Origin: Streptomyces harbinensis
Lineage (GTDB): Bacteria; Actinomycetota; Actinomycetes; Streptomycetales; Streptomycetaceae
Assembly: GCF_900116145.1 (NCBI RefSeq)
Contig: NZ_FPAB01000009.1
Span: 62,001-126,000 of the forward strand
Length of the DNA stretch: 64,000 nucleotides
Reading direction: 5' to 3'
Positions 41,221-49,752 of the stretch are shown here, in pieces (positions within the stretch are counted from its first letter, which is position 1; each line of letters starts with the position of its first letter). The notes under the pieces were generated by a model. It made no database searches and was not told the origin of the DNA. It saw only the letters and a program-made list of their open reading frames with translations. The position numbers were made by a program, and so were the translations under genes.

Positions 41221-41646
41221 ATGGAGTGCGTCTTCTGCCGGATCGTGCGCGGCGAGGCGCCCGCCGACCGGGTGTACGAGGACGGGTCGGTGGTCGCCTT
41301 CCTGGACGTCAGGCCGCTGTTCGAGGGGCATGTGCTGGTGGTGCCGCGGGAGCATCTGCCGACGCTCACCGATGTCCCGCCCGAGCTGCTGGGCCCGTAC
41401 TACGCGGTGGTGCGGCGGCTGGCCGGGGCGGTGGAGGCGGCGATGGACGCGCGGGGCTCGTTCGTCGCGTCCAACAACCGGGTGAGCCAGTCGGTGCCGC
41501 ACTTCCACACCCATGTGGTGCCCCGACGGCCCCGGGACGGGCTGCGCGGCTTCTTCTGGCCGCGCGGGCGGTACCGGGACGCGGAGCGGGCGGCCGAGGT
41601 GGCGGCGGCGGTGCGGGCGGCGGTCAGTGCGGACGGTGCGGGGTGA
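41221..41646 (+). CDS. HIT-family nucleotide hydrolase/transferase
   Basis: 141 aa small protein binding nucleotides as a dimer. The histidine triad HFHTHVV (His94, 96, 98) and the N-terminal CVFCRIVRGEAPADRVYED with a Cys pair are typical of Hint/HIT proteins, which cleave AMP from phosphoramidates. Its 3' end overlaps the convergent DNA ligase gene by 23 bp. The upstream gap shared with the flavoprotein is only 56 bp. Confidence 0.93.
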   Translation: MECVFCRIVRGEAPADRVYEDGSVVAFLDVRPLFEGHVLVVPREHLPTLTDVPPELLGPYYAVVRRLAGAVEAAMDARGSFVASNNRVSQSVPHFHTHVVPRRPRDGLRGFFWPRGRYRDAERAAEVAAAVRAAVSADGAG

Positions 41647-42697
41647 GGATGTCGTCGAGCGCGTAGCCCACCGGCTCCTCCAGCTGGGCGTACCCGCAGT
41701 CGGCCGGGTCCCGGTCGGGCCGCCAGCGGCGGAACTGCGCCGTGTGCCGGAACCGGTCGCCCTGCATGTGGTCGTATCGCACCTCGCAGACCCGCTCGGG
41801 GCGCAGCGGCAGCCAGCTGAGGTCCTTGGTGCCGGTCCAGCGGCTGGGGCCGCCGGGCATCCGGGCGTGCTCGTGCGCCTCCGCCTCGGCCCAGTCGGCC
41901 CAGGGGTGGCCCTCGGCGGAGTCCATGAGCAGCGGGGTGAGTTCGTCCATCAGCTCGGCGCGCCGCTTGGCGGTGAAGGAGGCGCAGACCCCGACGTGCT
42001 GGAGACGGCCAGTGGCGTCGTACAGGCCGAGCAGCAGCGAGCCGACGCCCTCGCCGCTCTTGTGGCGGCGGACCCCGGCGACCACGCAGTCGGCGGTGCG
42101 TTCGTGCTTGACCTTGACCATGACGCGCTCGCCCGGGCGGTAGGGGAGGTCGGGTGGCTTGGCCACGATGCCGTCGAGTCCCGCGCCCTCGTACCGCTCG
42201 TACCACTGGCGGGCGAGGTCGAGGTCGCCGGTGGCGGGGGCGACGAAGACGGGTTGCCGGGTATGGCGCAGCGCGTCGGTGAGGGCCGTGCGGCGGGCGT
42301 GCTGCGGGGTGTCGAGGAGCGAGTCGTCGCCGAGGGCGAGCAGATCGAAGGCGACGAACGAGGCGGGGGTGCGTTCGGCCAGCATGCGGACCCGGGAGTC
42401 GGCGGGGTGGATGCGTTCCAGCAGGGCGTCGAAGTCGAGCCGGCCGCCGCGGGCGATGACGATCTCGCCGTCCAGGACGCAGCGCTCGGGCAGGGCGGCG
42501 GGCAGCCCCTCGGACAGTTCGGGGAAGTAGCGGGTGAGCGGCTTCCCGGTGCGGGAGCCGATCTCGACCTCGGGCCCATCGCGGAAGACGATGGCGCGGA
42601 AGCCGTCCCACTTGGCCTCGTAGTGCATGCCGGCGGGGATCTTCGCGGCGGGCTTGGCGAGCATCGGGCTGACGGGGGGCATCACCGGAAGGTCCAT
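41624..42697 (-). CDS. ATP-dependent DNA ligase, LigC/LigD-ligase type
   Basis: 357 aa, consistent with a stand-alone nucleotidyltransferase plus OB-fold ligase. The adenylated lysine is Lys29 in EAKWDGFRAIV; further motifs are CVLDGEIVI, FVAFDLLAL, EGAGLDGIVAKP and VMVKVKHERTADCVV. The OB-fold half follows from about residue 215. It seals nicks with ATP. It is divergent from a LigD-like polymerase, a context typical of actinobacterial end-joining or ribonucleotide-tolerant repair. The stop lies inside the convergent HIT gene. Confidence 0.94.
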   Translation of the reverse strand: MDLPVMPPVSPMLAKPAAKIPAGMHYEAKWDGFRAIVFRDGPEVEIGSRTGKPLTRYFPELSEGLPAALPERCVLDGEIVIARGGRLDFDALLERIHPADSRVRMLAERTPASFVAFDLLALGDDSLLDTPQHARRTALTDALRHTRQPVFVAPATGDLDLARQWYERYEGAGLDGIVAKPPDLPYRPGERVMVKVKHERTADCVVAGVRRHKSGEGVGSLLLGLYDATGRLQHVGVCASFTAKRRAELMDELTPLLMDSAEGHPWADWAEAEAHEHARMPGGPSRWTGTKDLSWLPLRPERVCEVRYDHMQGDRFRHTAQFRRWRPDRDPADCGYAQLEEPVGYALDDILTPHRPH

Positions 42698-42773
42698 GGT
42701 GGGATTGTGCGGCGCGCGGCGGCGCGGCGCCCGTCGGCGGGCGCGCGACGGCGCACGGGCTTAGCGTGGCGGC

Positions 42774-43907
42774 ATGGGCAAGGCCATGGAACTCACGGTC
42801 GGTGACCGCACGGTGCGTGTGTCAAACCCGGACAAGGTGTACTTCCCGGAGCGGGGGTTCACCAAGCTGGATGTGGCCCAGTACTACCTGGCGGTGGCGG
42901 ACGGCGCGCTGCGGGCGCTGCGGGACCGGCCGACGACGCTGGAGCGGTACCCGGACGGGGTGACGGGCGAGTCGTTCTACCAGAAGCGGGCGCCGGGGAA
43001 CCTGCCGGAGTGGATCCCCACCGGGCGGATCTCCTTCCCCAGTGGGCGGCACGCGGACGAGATCGCGCCCAGCGAGCCGGCGGCGGTGGTGTGGGCGGCG
43101 AACCTGGGTTCGCTGACCTTCCACCCCTGGCCGGTGCGGCGCGGGGACACCGAGCACCCGGACGAGCTGCGGATCGATCTGGACCCGCAGCCCGGCACGG
43201 ACTACGCGGACGCGGTGCGCACCGCGCTGGAGCTGCGCGGGCTGCTGGAGGAGTGGGGGCTGCGCGGCTGGCCGAAGACCTCGGGCGGGCGGGGCATGCA
43301 TGTGTTCGTGCCGATCGCGCCGGAGTGGACGTTCCCGCAGGTGCGGCGGGCGGCGATCGCGATCGGGCGGGAGCTGGAGCGGCGGGATCCGCGGCGGGTC
43401 ACCACGGCGTGGTGGAAGGAGGAGCGGGGGGAGCGGATCTTCGTGGACTACAACCAGATGGCGCGCGACCGGACGATCGCCAGCGCGTACTCGGTGCGGG
43501 CGCGTCCGCACGCCCCGGTGTCGGCGCCGCTGAGCTGGGAGGAGGTGCCGGACGCGCGGCCGGAGGACTTCGATCTGGCGACGATGCCCGCCCGGTTCGC
43601 CGAGGTGGGCGATGTGCACGCGGACATGGAGCGGCATGTGTGCCGGCTGGAGACGGCGCTGGAGATGGCGGCGCGGGACGAGCGCGATCACGGGCTGGGG
43701 GATCTGCCGTATCCGCCGGAGCATCCGAAGGTGAAGGGCGAGCCCAAGCGGGTGCAGCCGAGCCGGGCCAGGAAGGACGGGGCGGGGAGCGGCAAGGGCG
43801 GGAACGGCGCGAAGAGCGGCAAGGGCGGGAAGAGCGCGGAGGACGGCGGAGGCGGGAAGGACGGCGGAGGCGGGAAGAGCGGCAAGGGCGGCACGGCCGG
43901 GCGGTGA
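42774..43907 (+). CDS. LigD-type DNA repair polymerase (primase-polymerase domain)
   Basis: 377 aa stand-alone POL domain of the NHEJ family, extending DNA ends preferentially with ribonucleotides. The catalytic acidic pair Asp135/Asp137 lies in RIDLDPQPG, a basic/His motif SGGRGMHVF includes His176, and the third acid is Asp225 in FVDYNQ. From about residue 333 to the end the chain is a Lys/Gly/Ser-rich repetitive tail (GKGG, GGGGKDGGGG units), probably disordered and DNA- or RNA-binding. It is divergent from the ligase over 76 bp. No ku gene is in the window. Confidence 0.94.
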   Translation: MGKAMELTVGDRTVRVSNPDKVYFPERGFTKLDVAQYYLAVADGALRALRDRPTTLERYPDGVTGESFYQKRAPGNLPEWIPTGRISFPSGRHADEIAPSEPAAVVWAANLGSLTFHPWPVRRGDTEHPDELRIDLDPQPGTDYADAVRTALELRGLLEEWGLRGWPKTSGGRGMHVFVPIAPEWTFPQVRRAAIAIGRELERRDPRRVTTAWWKEERGERIFVDYNQMARDRTIASAYSVRARPHAPVSAPLSWEEVPDARPEDFDLATMPARFAEVGDVHADMERHVCRLETALEMAARDERDHGLGDLPYPPEHPKVKGEPKRVQPSRARKDGAGSGKGGNGAKSGKGGKSAEDGGGGKDGGGGKSGKGGTAGR

Positions 43908-43924
43908 CCGGCGGCCCCGGTCGG

Positions 43925-45142
43925 TCACCGGCGCGCCGGGCTCTCCCGTACCGCCCCGCCGTCCACGGCCTCCCGCGGGGCGGTGGCGACGACGATCCCG
44001 GCGGCGCGGGCCAGCTCGCCGGCCGCCAGATCCGCGCGGGCCGACAGCCGCAGCCGCGAGACACCGTCCGGGACCGACGGCGGCCGGAAGCAGCCGACCG
44101 CGAGGCCCGCCCGGCGGCAGTCGGCCGCCCAGCGCACCGCCGCGCCGGGCGAGGGCGCGCGGACCGACACCACCGCCGCGTCCGGGCGGGCGGCGGCCAG
44201 GCCCGCCGCCGTCAGCCGCCCGTGCAGCAGGCGCGCCGCCTCCCCCGCCCGCGCCGCGCGCTCCGGCTCGCGGCGCAGCAGCCGCAGTGCGCCGAGCGCC
44301 GCCCCGGCGGCGGCGGGGGCGAGCCCGGTGTCGAAGACGAAGGTGCGGGCGGTGCTCACCAGATGGGCGATCACCGGCGCCGGGCCCAGCACCGCGCCGC
44401 CCTGCGCGCCCAGCGCCTTGGAGAGGGTGACGGTGGCCACCACATCGGCGGCGCCCGCCAGCCCGGCGGCGTGCACGGCGCCCCGGCCGCCCTCCCCCAC
44501 CACCCCGAAGCCGTGGGCGTCGTCCAGCACCAGAGCGGCCCCGTGGGCGCGCGCTGCGGCGGCCAGCGCGGGCAGCGGGGCGGCGTTCCCGTCGACGGAG
44601 AACACCGTGTCGGAGACGGCAAGCGCCCGGCGTACCCCCGGGGCGCGTCCCGCCAGCGCCCCGGCCACCGCCCACGGGTCGGCGTGCGGAGCCACCGCGA
44701 CCGCAGCCCGGGAGAGCCGGCAACCGTCGATCAGGGAGGCGTGATTGGCCGCGTCCGAGACGATCAGCGCGTCCCGGCCGGCGAGCGCGGTGAGCGCCGC
44801 GAGATTCGCCGCGTAGCCGCTGGAGAACACCAGCGCGTTCTCGAAACCGGTGAACTCCGCCAGTTCCGCCTCCAGTTCGGCGTGCAGCGTGGTGCTCCCG
44901 CTGACCAGCCGCGATCCGGTGGCGCCCGCGCCCCAGCGGCGCGCCGCGCCGGTGGCCGCCGCGACGACCTCCGGATGCCGGGAGAGACCCAGGTAGTCGT
45001 TGCCTGCCAGGTCCAGCGGCCCGGCGTCCGCCTCGTCCGCCGTCCTGGGCCGCAGTCCGCGCTCCAGACCGGCACCGCGCAGCCGGTCCCGTTCCGCGCC
45101 GATCCAGCCGAACGGACCCTCACTCGTCCCGGTCACCGTCAC
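43925..45142 (-). CDS. bioF: 8-amino-7-oxononanoate synthase
   Basis: PLP enzyme joining pimeloyl-thioester and alanine in biotin synthesis, 405 aa. Starts at GTG 45142 or 45136, both after a GAGGGG site; a much longer frame crosses into bioB and is rejected. Motifs are GNDYLGLSRHPEV, the PLP-stacking DDAHGFGVVGEGGRG and the PLP lysine in TLSKALGAQGG. It is divergent from bioB with a 142-bp shared control region. The fold-type I aminotransferase signature is complete. Confidence 0.95.
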   Translation of the reverse strand: MTVTGTSEGPFGWIGAERDRLRGAGLERGLRPRTADEADAGPLDLAGNDYLGLSRHPEVVAAATGAARRWGAGATGSRLVSGSTTLHAELEAELAEFTGFENALVFSSGYAANLAALTALAGRDALIVSDAANHASLIDGCRLSRAAVAVAPHADPWAVAGALAGRAPGVRRALAVSDTVFSVDGNAAPLPALAAAARAHGAALVLDDAHGFGVVGEGGRGAVHAAGLAGAADVVATVTLSKALGAQGGAVLGPAPVIAHLVSTARTFVFDTGLAPAAAGAALGALRLLRREPERAARAGEAARLLHGRLTAAGLAAARPDAAVVSVRAPSPGAAVRWAADCRRAGLAVGCFRPPSVPDGVSRLRLSARADLAAGELARAAGIVVATAPREAVDGGAVRESPARR

Positions 45143-45210
45143 CCCACCCCTCGTCCGCGCCAACCCATCGACGCTATCGGGCGGTGACGCTGTGCGGGGG
45201 TGTGGTGACC

Positions 45211-45238
45211 GTACACACTCGGATCGGCGGCTGTGTAC
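45211..45238. promoter_or_regulatory. Inverted repeat in the bioF/bioB divergent promoter
   Basis: GTACACA (45211-45217) and TGTGTAC (45232-45238) form a perfect 7-bp inverted repeat with a 14-bp spacer between the divergent biotin genes. It is a candidate operator; the regulator is unknown. Confidence 0.45.
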
Positions 45239-45284
45239 CTTTCCGCCCTGGCCGGGCCCCGCCCCGGACCACCAGGATCGGCTC

Positions 45285-46400
45285 ATGGATCGCATGGATC
45301 TGCTGAGCGCGCTCGTGGACAAGGGCCTGCGCCGCGAACCCCCCACCCGGGCCGAGGCCCTGGCCGTACTGGCCACCTCCGACGACGACCTGCTGGAGGT
45401 GGTCGCGGCGGCCGGCAGAGTGCGCCGGGCGTGGTTCGGGCGGCGGGTGAAGCTCAACTACCTGGTGAATCTGAAGTCGGGGCTGTGCCCGGAGGACTGC
45501 TCCTACTGCTCCCAGCGGCTCGGCTCGAAGGCGGAGATCCTCACCTACACCTGGCTGAAGCCGGACGCGGCCGTTGCCGCCGCGAACGCCGGAGTGGCCG
45601 GCGGCGCGCGCCGGGTCTGTCTGGTGGCCAGCGGGCGCGGCCCGACCGACCGGGATGTGGAGCGGGTGTGCGAGACCGTCTCGGCGCTGCGCGCGGAGCA
45701 CGGCACGGCGGTGGAGGTGTGTGCCTGCCTGGGGCTGCTCTCCGACGGCCAGGCCGAGCGGCTGCGGGCGGCGGGGGCCAACGCGTACAACCACAATCTC
45801 AACACCTCGCAGGCCGCCTACGCCGACATCTGCACGACACACGACTTCACGGACCGGGCGGAGACCGTGCGGCGGGCGCGGGCCGGCGGCCTCTCACCGT
45901 GCTCGGGGCTGATCGCGGGCATGGGCGAGAGCGACGAGGACCTGGTGGACGTGGCCTTCGCGCTGCGCGAGCTGGAGGTCGACTCGGTGCCGGTCAACTT
46001 CCTCATCCCCTTCGACGGCACCCCGCTGGCCGGCCGGTGGGAGCTGACGCCGCAGCGGGCGCTGCGCATCCTGGCGATGGTGCGGTTCGTGTGCCAGGAC
46101 GCGGAGGTACGGATCGCGGGCGGCCGTGAGTTGCATCTGCGTACGTTGCAGCCGTTGGCTCTGCACATCGCGAACTCGCTGTTCCTCGGCGACTATCTCA
46201 CCAGCGAGGGGCAGTCGGGGCGGGCCGATCTGGCGATGATCGCCGACGCGGGCTTCGAGGTGGAGGGCGGTACGGTCCCGGCCGGGCCGCCGGAGCCGGA
46301 CGCCGACGCCGACGCGGGCGGCGGGGAGCCGGCCGGTGCGGCGGTGCCCGTCGCGGTACGCCGCCGGGGCGCGGGCACCACGCTGCCGCCCAATGCCTGA
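45285..46400 (+). CDS. bioB: Biotin synthase
   Basis: Radical-SAM enzyme inserting sulfur into dethiobiotin, 371 aa from the ATG at 45285 (in-frame ATG at 45294 possible). The radical-SAM cluster is CPEDCSYC (Cys68, Cys72, Cys75). Also present are YNHNLNTS and GLSPCSGLIAGMGE, and the Arg that ligates the second cluster lies in the region RIAGGRELHL. The C-terminal ~55 residues are an Asp/Ala/Gly-rich extension beyond the core. Its last codons overlap bioA by 8 bp, giving a bioBAD operon. Confidence 0.96.
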   Translation: MDRMDLLSALVDKGLRREPPTRAEALAVLATSDDDLLEVVAAAGRVRRAWFGRRVKLNYLVNLKSGLCPEDCSYCSQRLGSKAEILTYTWLKPDAAVAAANAGVAGGARRVCLVASGRGPTDRDVERVCETVSALRAEHGTAVEVCACLGLLSDGQAERLRAAGANAYNHNLNTSQAAYADICTTHDFTDRAETVRRARAGGLSPCSGLIAGMGESDEDLVDVAFALRELEVDSVPVNFLIPFDGTPLAGRWELTPQRALRILAMVRFVCQDAEVRIAGGRELHLRTLQPLALHIANSLFLGDYLTSEGQSGRADLAMIADAGFEVEGGTVPAGPPEPDADADAGGGEPAGAAVPVAVRRRGAGTTLPPNA

Positions 46401-47703
46401 GGCGCGGCGGACGGCCGAACTGCTGGCGCTGGACCGCCGGCACGTGTGGCATCCGTACGGCCCGATGCCCGGGACCGCCGCCCCGCTGCCGGTGGAGTCG
46501 GCGGACGGGGTGCGGCTGCGGCTGGCCGCACCGGTGGAGCCGGGCGGGCACCGGGAGCTGATCGACGGCATGTCCTCGTGGTGGTCGGCGATCCACGGCT
46601 ACCGCCATCCGGTCCTGGACGCCGCCGTCACCGGACAGCTGGGGCGGATGAGCCATGTGATGTTCGGCGGGCTGACGCACGAGCCCGCCGTACGGCTGGC
46701 GGCCCGTCTGGTGGAGATCTCGCCGGGTCCGCTGGAGCACGTCTTCCTCGCCGACTCGGGATCGGTGGCGGTGGAGGTCGCGCTGAAGATGTGCCTCCAG
46801 TACTGGCGGTCGCTGGGCCGGCCCGGCAAGCAGCGGCTGCTGACCTGGCGGGGCGGCTACCACGGGGACACCTGGCACGCCATGTCGGTGTGCGACCCGG
46901 AGGGCGGGATGCACGAGCTGTGGGCGGGGGCGCTGCCGCGTCAGGTGTTCGCGCCCGAGCCGCCGCCCGGTTTCGGCGCCGGGGTGCACGAGGGGTACGC
47001 GGCCGGCCTGCGCGAGCTGATCGCCCGGCACGCGGACGAACTCGCGGCGGTGGTGGTCGAGCCGGTGGTGCAGGGCGCGGGCGGGATGCGGTTCCACTCC
47101 CCCGGCTATCTGCGGGTGCTGCGCGAGGCGTGCGACGAGAGCGGGGTGCTGCTGGTCCTGGACGAGATCGCCACCGGTTTCGGCCGCACGGGTGCGCTGT
47201 TCGCGGCGGATCACGCCGGGGTGGTGCCCGATGTGATGTGTGTGGGCAAGGCGCTGACCGGCGGTTATCTCACCCTGGCGGCCACCTTGTGCACCGGGCG
47301 GGTGGCCCGGGGCATCTCGCGCGGCGCGGTGCCGGTGCTGGCGCACGGCCCGACGTTCATGGGCAACCCGCTGGCCTGCGCGGTGGCCGACGCGTCGATC
47401 GGGCTGCTGCTCGGGCAGGACTGGCGGGGCGAGGTCGGCCGGATCGAGGCGGGGTTGCGCGCCGGCCTGGCGGCGGCGGCCGGGATGCCGGGGGTGCGTG
47501 AGGTGCGGGTGCTGGGGGCGATCGGGGTGATCCAGCTCGACCACCCGGTGGACATCGCGGCGGCGACCCGGGCGGCGGTCGCGGCGGGCGTGTGGCTGCG
47601 GCCGTTCCGCGACCTCGTCTACACGATGCCGCCGTACATCACCGGCGACGAGGACATCGCCCGCGTCTGCGCGGCGATGGTGGCCGCCGCCCGGGCCGGA
47701 TGA
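46393..47703 (+). CDS. bioA: Adenosylmethionine-8-amino-7-oxononanoate aminotransferase
   Basis: 436 aa class III PLP aminotransferase using SAM as amino donor to make 7,8-diaminopelargonate. The N-terminus HVWHPYGPM and SSWWSAIHGYRHP are BioA-typical, the PLP lysine lies in MCVGKALTGGYLTLAAT, and DEIATGFGRTG is the class III signature. ATG 46393 lies inside the bioB 3' end (8-bp overlap). Confidence 0.96.
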   Translation: MPEARRTAELLALDRRHVWHPYGPMPGTAAPLPVESADGVRLRLAAPVEPGGHRELIDGMSSWWSAIHGYRHPVLDAAVTGQLGRMSHVMFGGLTHEPAVRLAARLVEISPGPLEHVFLADSGSVAVEVALKMCLQYWRSLGRPGKQRLLTWRGGYHGDTWHAMSVCDPEGGMHELWAGALPRQVFAPEPPPGFGAGVHEGYAAGLRELIARHADELAAVVVEPVVQGAGGMRFHSPGYLRVLREACDESGVLLVLDEIATGFGRTGALFAADHAGVVPDVMCVGKALTGGYLTLAATLCTGRVARGISRGAVPVLAHGPTFMGNPLACAVADASIGLLLGQDWRGEVGRIEAGLRAGLAAAAGMPGVREVRVLGAIGVIQLDHPVDIAAATRAAVAAGVWLRPFRDLVYTMPPYITGDEDIARVCAAMVAAARAG

Positions 47704-47755
47704 GGGGTGCGACCCCGCCCGGGCCGGGCGGTACGAACGGAGAGGAGCGGCTGGG

Positions 47756-48451
47756 GTGACGGGTGAGGTGCTGATCGTCACCGGGACGGGGACCGGGGTC
47801 GGCAAGACGGTGGTGACGGCCGCGCTGGCGGCCCGCGCGCTGGCGCGCGGGCGGCGGGTGGCGGTCCTCAAACCCGCCCAGACCGGGGTGGCGGAGCGGG
47901 AGCCGGGGGACGCGGCGGAGGCGGCCCGGCTGGCGGGGCCGGTGACGGCCCGGGAACTGGCCCGCTATCCGGCGCCGTTGGCGCCGGCCACGGCGGCCCG
48001 GCTGGCCGGGCTGCCGCCGGTGCGGCCGGCGGAGGTCGCCAAGGCGGCGATCGACCTGGCGGCCGGGCACGATCTGGTGCTGGTGGAGGGGGCGGGCGGA
48101 CTGCTGGTGCGGTTCGACGAGTCGGGCGGCACGCTGGCGGACGCGGCGGCGCTGCTGGCCGCCCCGGTGGTGGTCGTCACCACGGCGGGCCTGGGCACGC
48201 TCAACGACGCCGCGCTGACGGCGGAGGCGCTGCGCGCCCGCGGCCTGCACTGCCGCGGCCTGATCATCGGCTCCTGGCCCGCCGCCCCGGACCTGGCCTC
48301 CCGCTGCAACCTCACCGACCTCCCGGCGGTGACCGGCGCCCCCCTGCTGGCCCGCATCCCCGCCGGCGCGGCGGCCCTCCCCCCACCCGCCTTCCGCGAC
48401 CGCGCCCCGGCCTGGCTGACGGCCCTCCCGTCGAGAGGAACGGGCGGCTGA
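47756..48451 (+). CDS. bioD: Dethiobiotin synthetase
   Basis: 231 aa ATP-dependent carboxylase closing the ureido ring of dethiobiotin. The P-loop GTGTGVGKT (residues 10-18), the diaminopelargonate/ATP segment VLKPAQTGV and VEGAGGLLVRF are intact. The GTG start at 47756 follows AGAGGAG. Last gene of the bioBAD operon, 52 bp after bioA. Confidence 0.95.
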   Translation: MTGEVLIVTGTGTGVGKTVVTAALAARALARGRRVAVLKPAQTGVAEREPGDAAEAARLAGPVTARELARYPAPLAPATAARLAGLPPVRPAEVAKAAIDLAAGHDLVLVEGAGGLLVRFDESGGTLADAAALLAAPVVVVTTAGLGTLNDAALTAEALRARGLHCRGLIIGSWPAAPDLASRCNLTDLPAVTGAPLLARIPAGAAALPPPAFRDRAPAWLTALPSRGTGG

Positions 48452-48477
48452 CCGGCGCTGACGGGCCCCGTCACGGT

Positions 48478-48492
48478 CCCGCCCCGGGCGGG
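48478..48492. terminator. Short GC stem-loop after bioD
   Basis: CCCGCC pairs with GGCGGG around a 3-nt loop, preceded by the palindromic TGACGGG-C-CCCGTCA at 48459-48473. Plausible end of the bioBAD transcript. Confidence 0.35.
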
Positions 48493-48582
48493 TGGCTCGC
48501 GTGATACAACACGGAACGTCAAAGATCTTTCCGGAACCCCCTTGTCCGCACCGCCCGCCGCCGCTTAGCATCTCGCCACTGC

Positions 48583-48611
48583 TTCGAATCGATTCGACGA
48601 ATCGATTCGAA
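48583..48611. promoter_or_regulatory. Perfect 29-bp palindrome, operator of the xyloglucan-type sugar locus
   Basis: TTCGAATCGATTCG, one A, then its exact reverse complement. It contains two copies of GAATCGATTC (48586-48595 and 48599-48608) 13 bp apart. The centre is about 50 bp upstream of the LacI-family gene, consistent with an autoregulatory double operator with the CG step at each sub-site centre. Confidence 0.75.
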
Positions 48612-48647
48612 CCGGCAAGGCGTTGGTGGAGTCCGTGAGGGAGCGGG

Positions 48648-49685
48648 ATGGCAACGATCAAGGATGTCGCCGAACGGGCGGGGGTGGCCCCCAGCACCGT
48701 CTCCTATGTGCTCAGCGGCTCCCGCAAGATCTCCGAGGAGACCCAGAACGCGGTCCGCGCCGCCATCCGCGAGCTGGGCTACCATCCGCGCGCCAGCGCC
48801 CGCGCCCTGCGCAGCGCCCGCAGCGACGTCATCGTGCTGGCCGTGCCCCGGGAGACGGGCAAGTACCGCGCGATGGACGGCCGGTTCGCCATCGAGTTCA
48901 GTGACGCCGCCCGCGAGCACGGCTACGACGTCCTCATGATGACCGACCAGGACGGGGTCGGCGGGCTGCGCCGCATCGCGCGCAGCGGGCTGGCGGACGC
49001 CGCCGTGCTGATGGCCGTCCAGGTGCAGGACCCCCGGGTGGCCGCGCTGCGCGAACTGCGCTTCCCGACCGCGCTGCTGGGTCACGGCAGTGAGCACGAC
49101 GAGGCCGACGTCCCGTGGGTGGACCTCGACTGGGAGGCGGCCGTCTCCCTCGCGGTGCGCGAGACGGCCGCGGCCGGGCACCGGCGGATCGTGTTCCTCT
49201 CCTCCGCCGATCACGAGATCGAGGCGCGGCGCGGTTACGCCATGCACGGTCTGGACGGGGCCCGCGCCGCCGCCGCGCACACCGGGGCCGACGTCCGGAT
49301 CCAGCAATCCAGCGGCGATCCGCAGGTGCTGGCCAAGCGGCTGCGCGAGGTACTGCTGACCGACCCGGCCACCCGTCCCACCGCCCTGGTGGTGCAGCAT
49401 CTGATCCTGCTGCCCGAACTGCTGCGGGAACTGGCCGAGCTGGGCCTGAAGGTGCCCGAGGACCTGAGTGTGGTGCTGGTCGGCACGCTGCCGGACGAGC
49501 CGGCCCTGGCGGACTTCCCCCGGATCGAGCTGCCGGTGGGCCGGATGTCGGCCGCGGTGGCGGAGCTGGCCGTGGCGGCGATCGCCGCCCGCCCGGGCGC
49601 CGCCGGGACGGCGCCGGCACCGGAGGTGTCGCACCAGCTCATCACCCCGGTCATGGCCGAGGGGGCGGTGATTCCGCCGCCCTGA
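48648..49685 (+). CDS. LacI-family transcriptional regulator of the beta-glucosidase/alpha-xylosidase locus
   Basis: 345 aa with the LacI HTH and hinge in residues 1-60 (ATIKDVAERAGVAPSTVSYV, LGYHPRASARALRS) and a complete sugar-binding domain (FLSSADHEIEARRGY, LVVQHLILLPELLREL, VVLVGTLPDEPALADF). A GAGGGAG site precedes the ATG. It is the first gene of a co-directional set with an importer and two glycosidases. The perfect palindrome at 48583-48611 is its likely binding site; the inducer is probably a xyloglucan-derived oligosaccharide (inference). Confidence 0.94.
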   Translation: MATIKDVAERAGVAPSTVSYVLSGSRKISEETQNAVRAAIRELGYHPRASARALRSARSDVIVLAVPRETGKYRAMDGRFAIEFSDAAREHGYDVLMMTDQDGVGGLRRIARSGLADAAVLMAVQVQDPRVAALRELRFPTALLGHGSEHDEADVPWVDLDWEAAVSLAVRETAAAGHRRIVFLSSADHEIEARRGYAMHGLDGARAAAAHTGADVRIQQSSGDPQVLAKRLREVLLTDPATRPTALVVQHLILLPELLRELAELGLKVPEDLSVVLVGTLPDEPALADFPRIELPVGRMSAAVAELAVAAIAARPGAAGTAPAPEVSHQLITPVMAEGAVIPPP

Positions 49686-49752
49686 CCGCGCCCGGGCCAC
49701 GGTGCCCACCGCCCCCGGCTTTCCTTCTCAACGTCGCGAATGGAAGAACCCC

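Noticed and set aside
43010..45187. A 725-residue plus-strand frame spanning the LigD-type polymerase and bioF
   Set aside because: Out of frame with one real gene and antisense to another; low-complexity Arg/Gly composition and no ribosome site.
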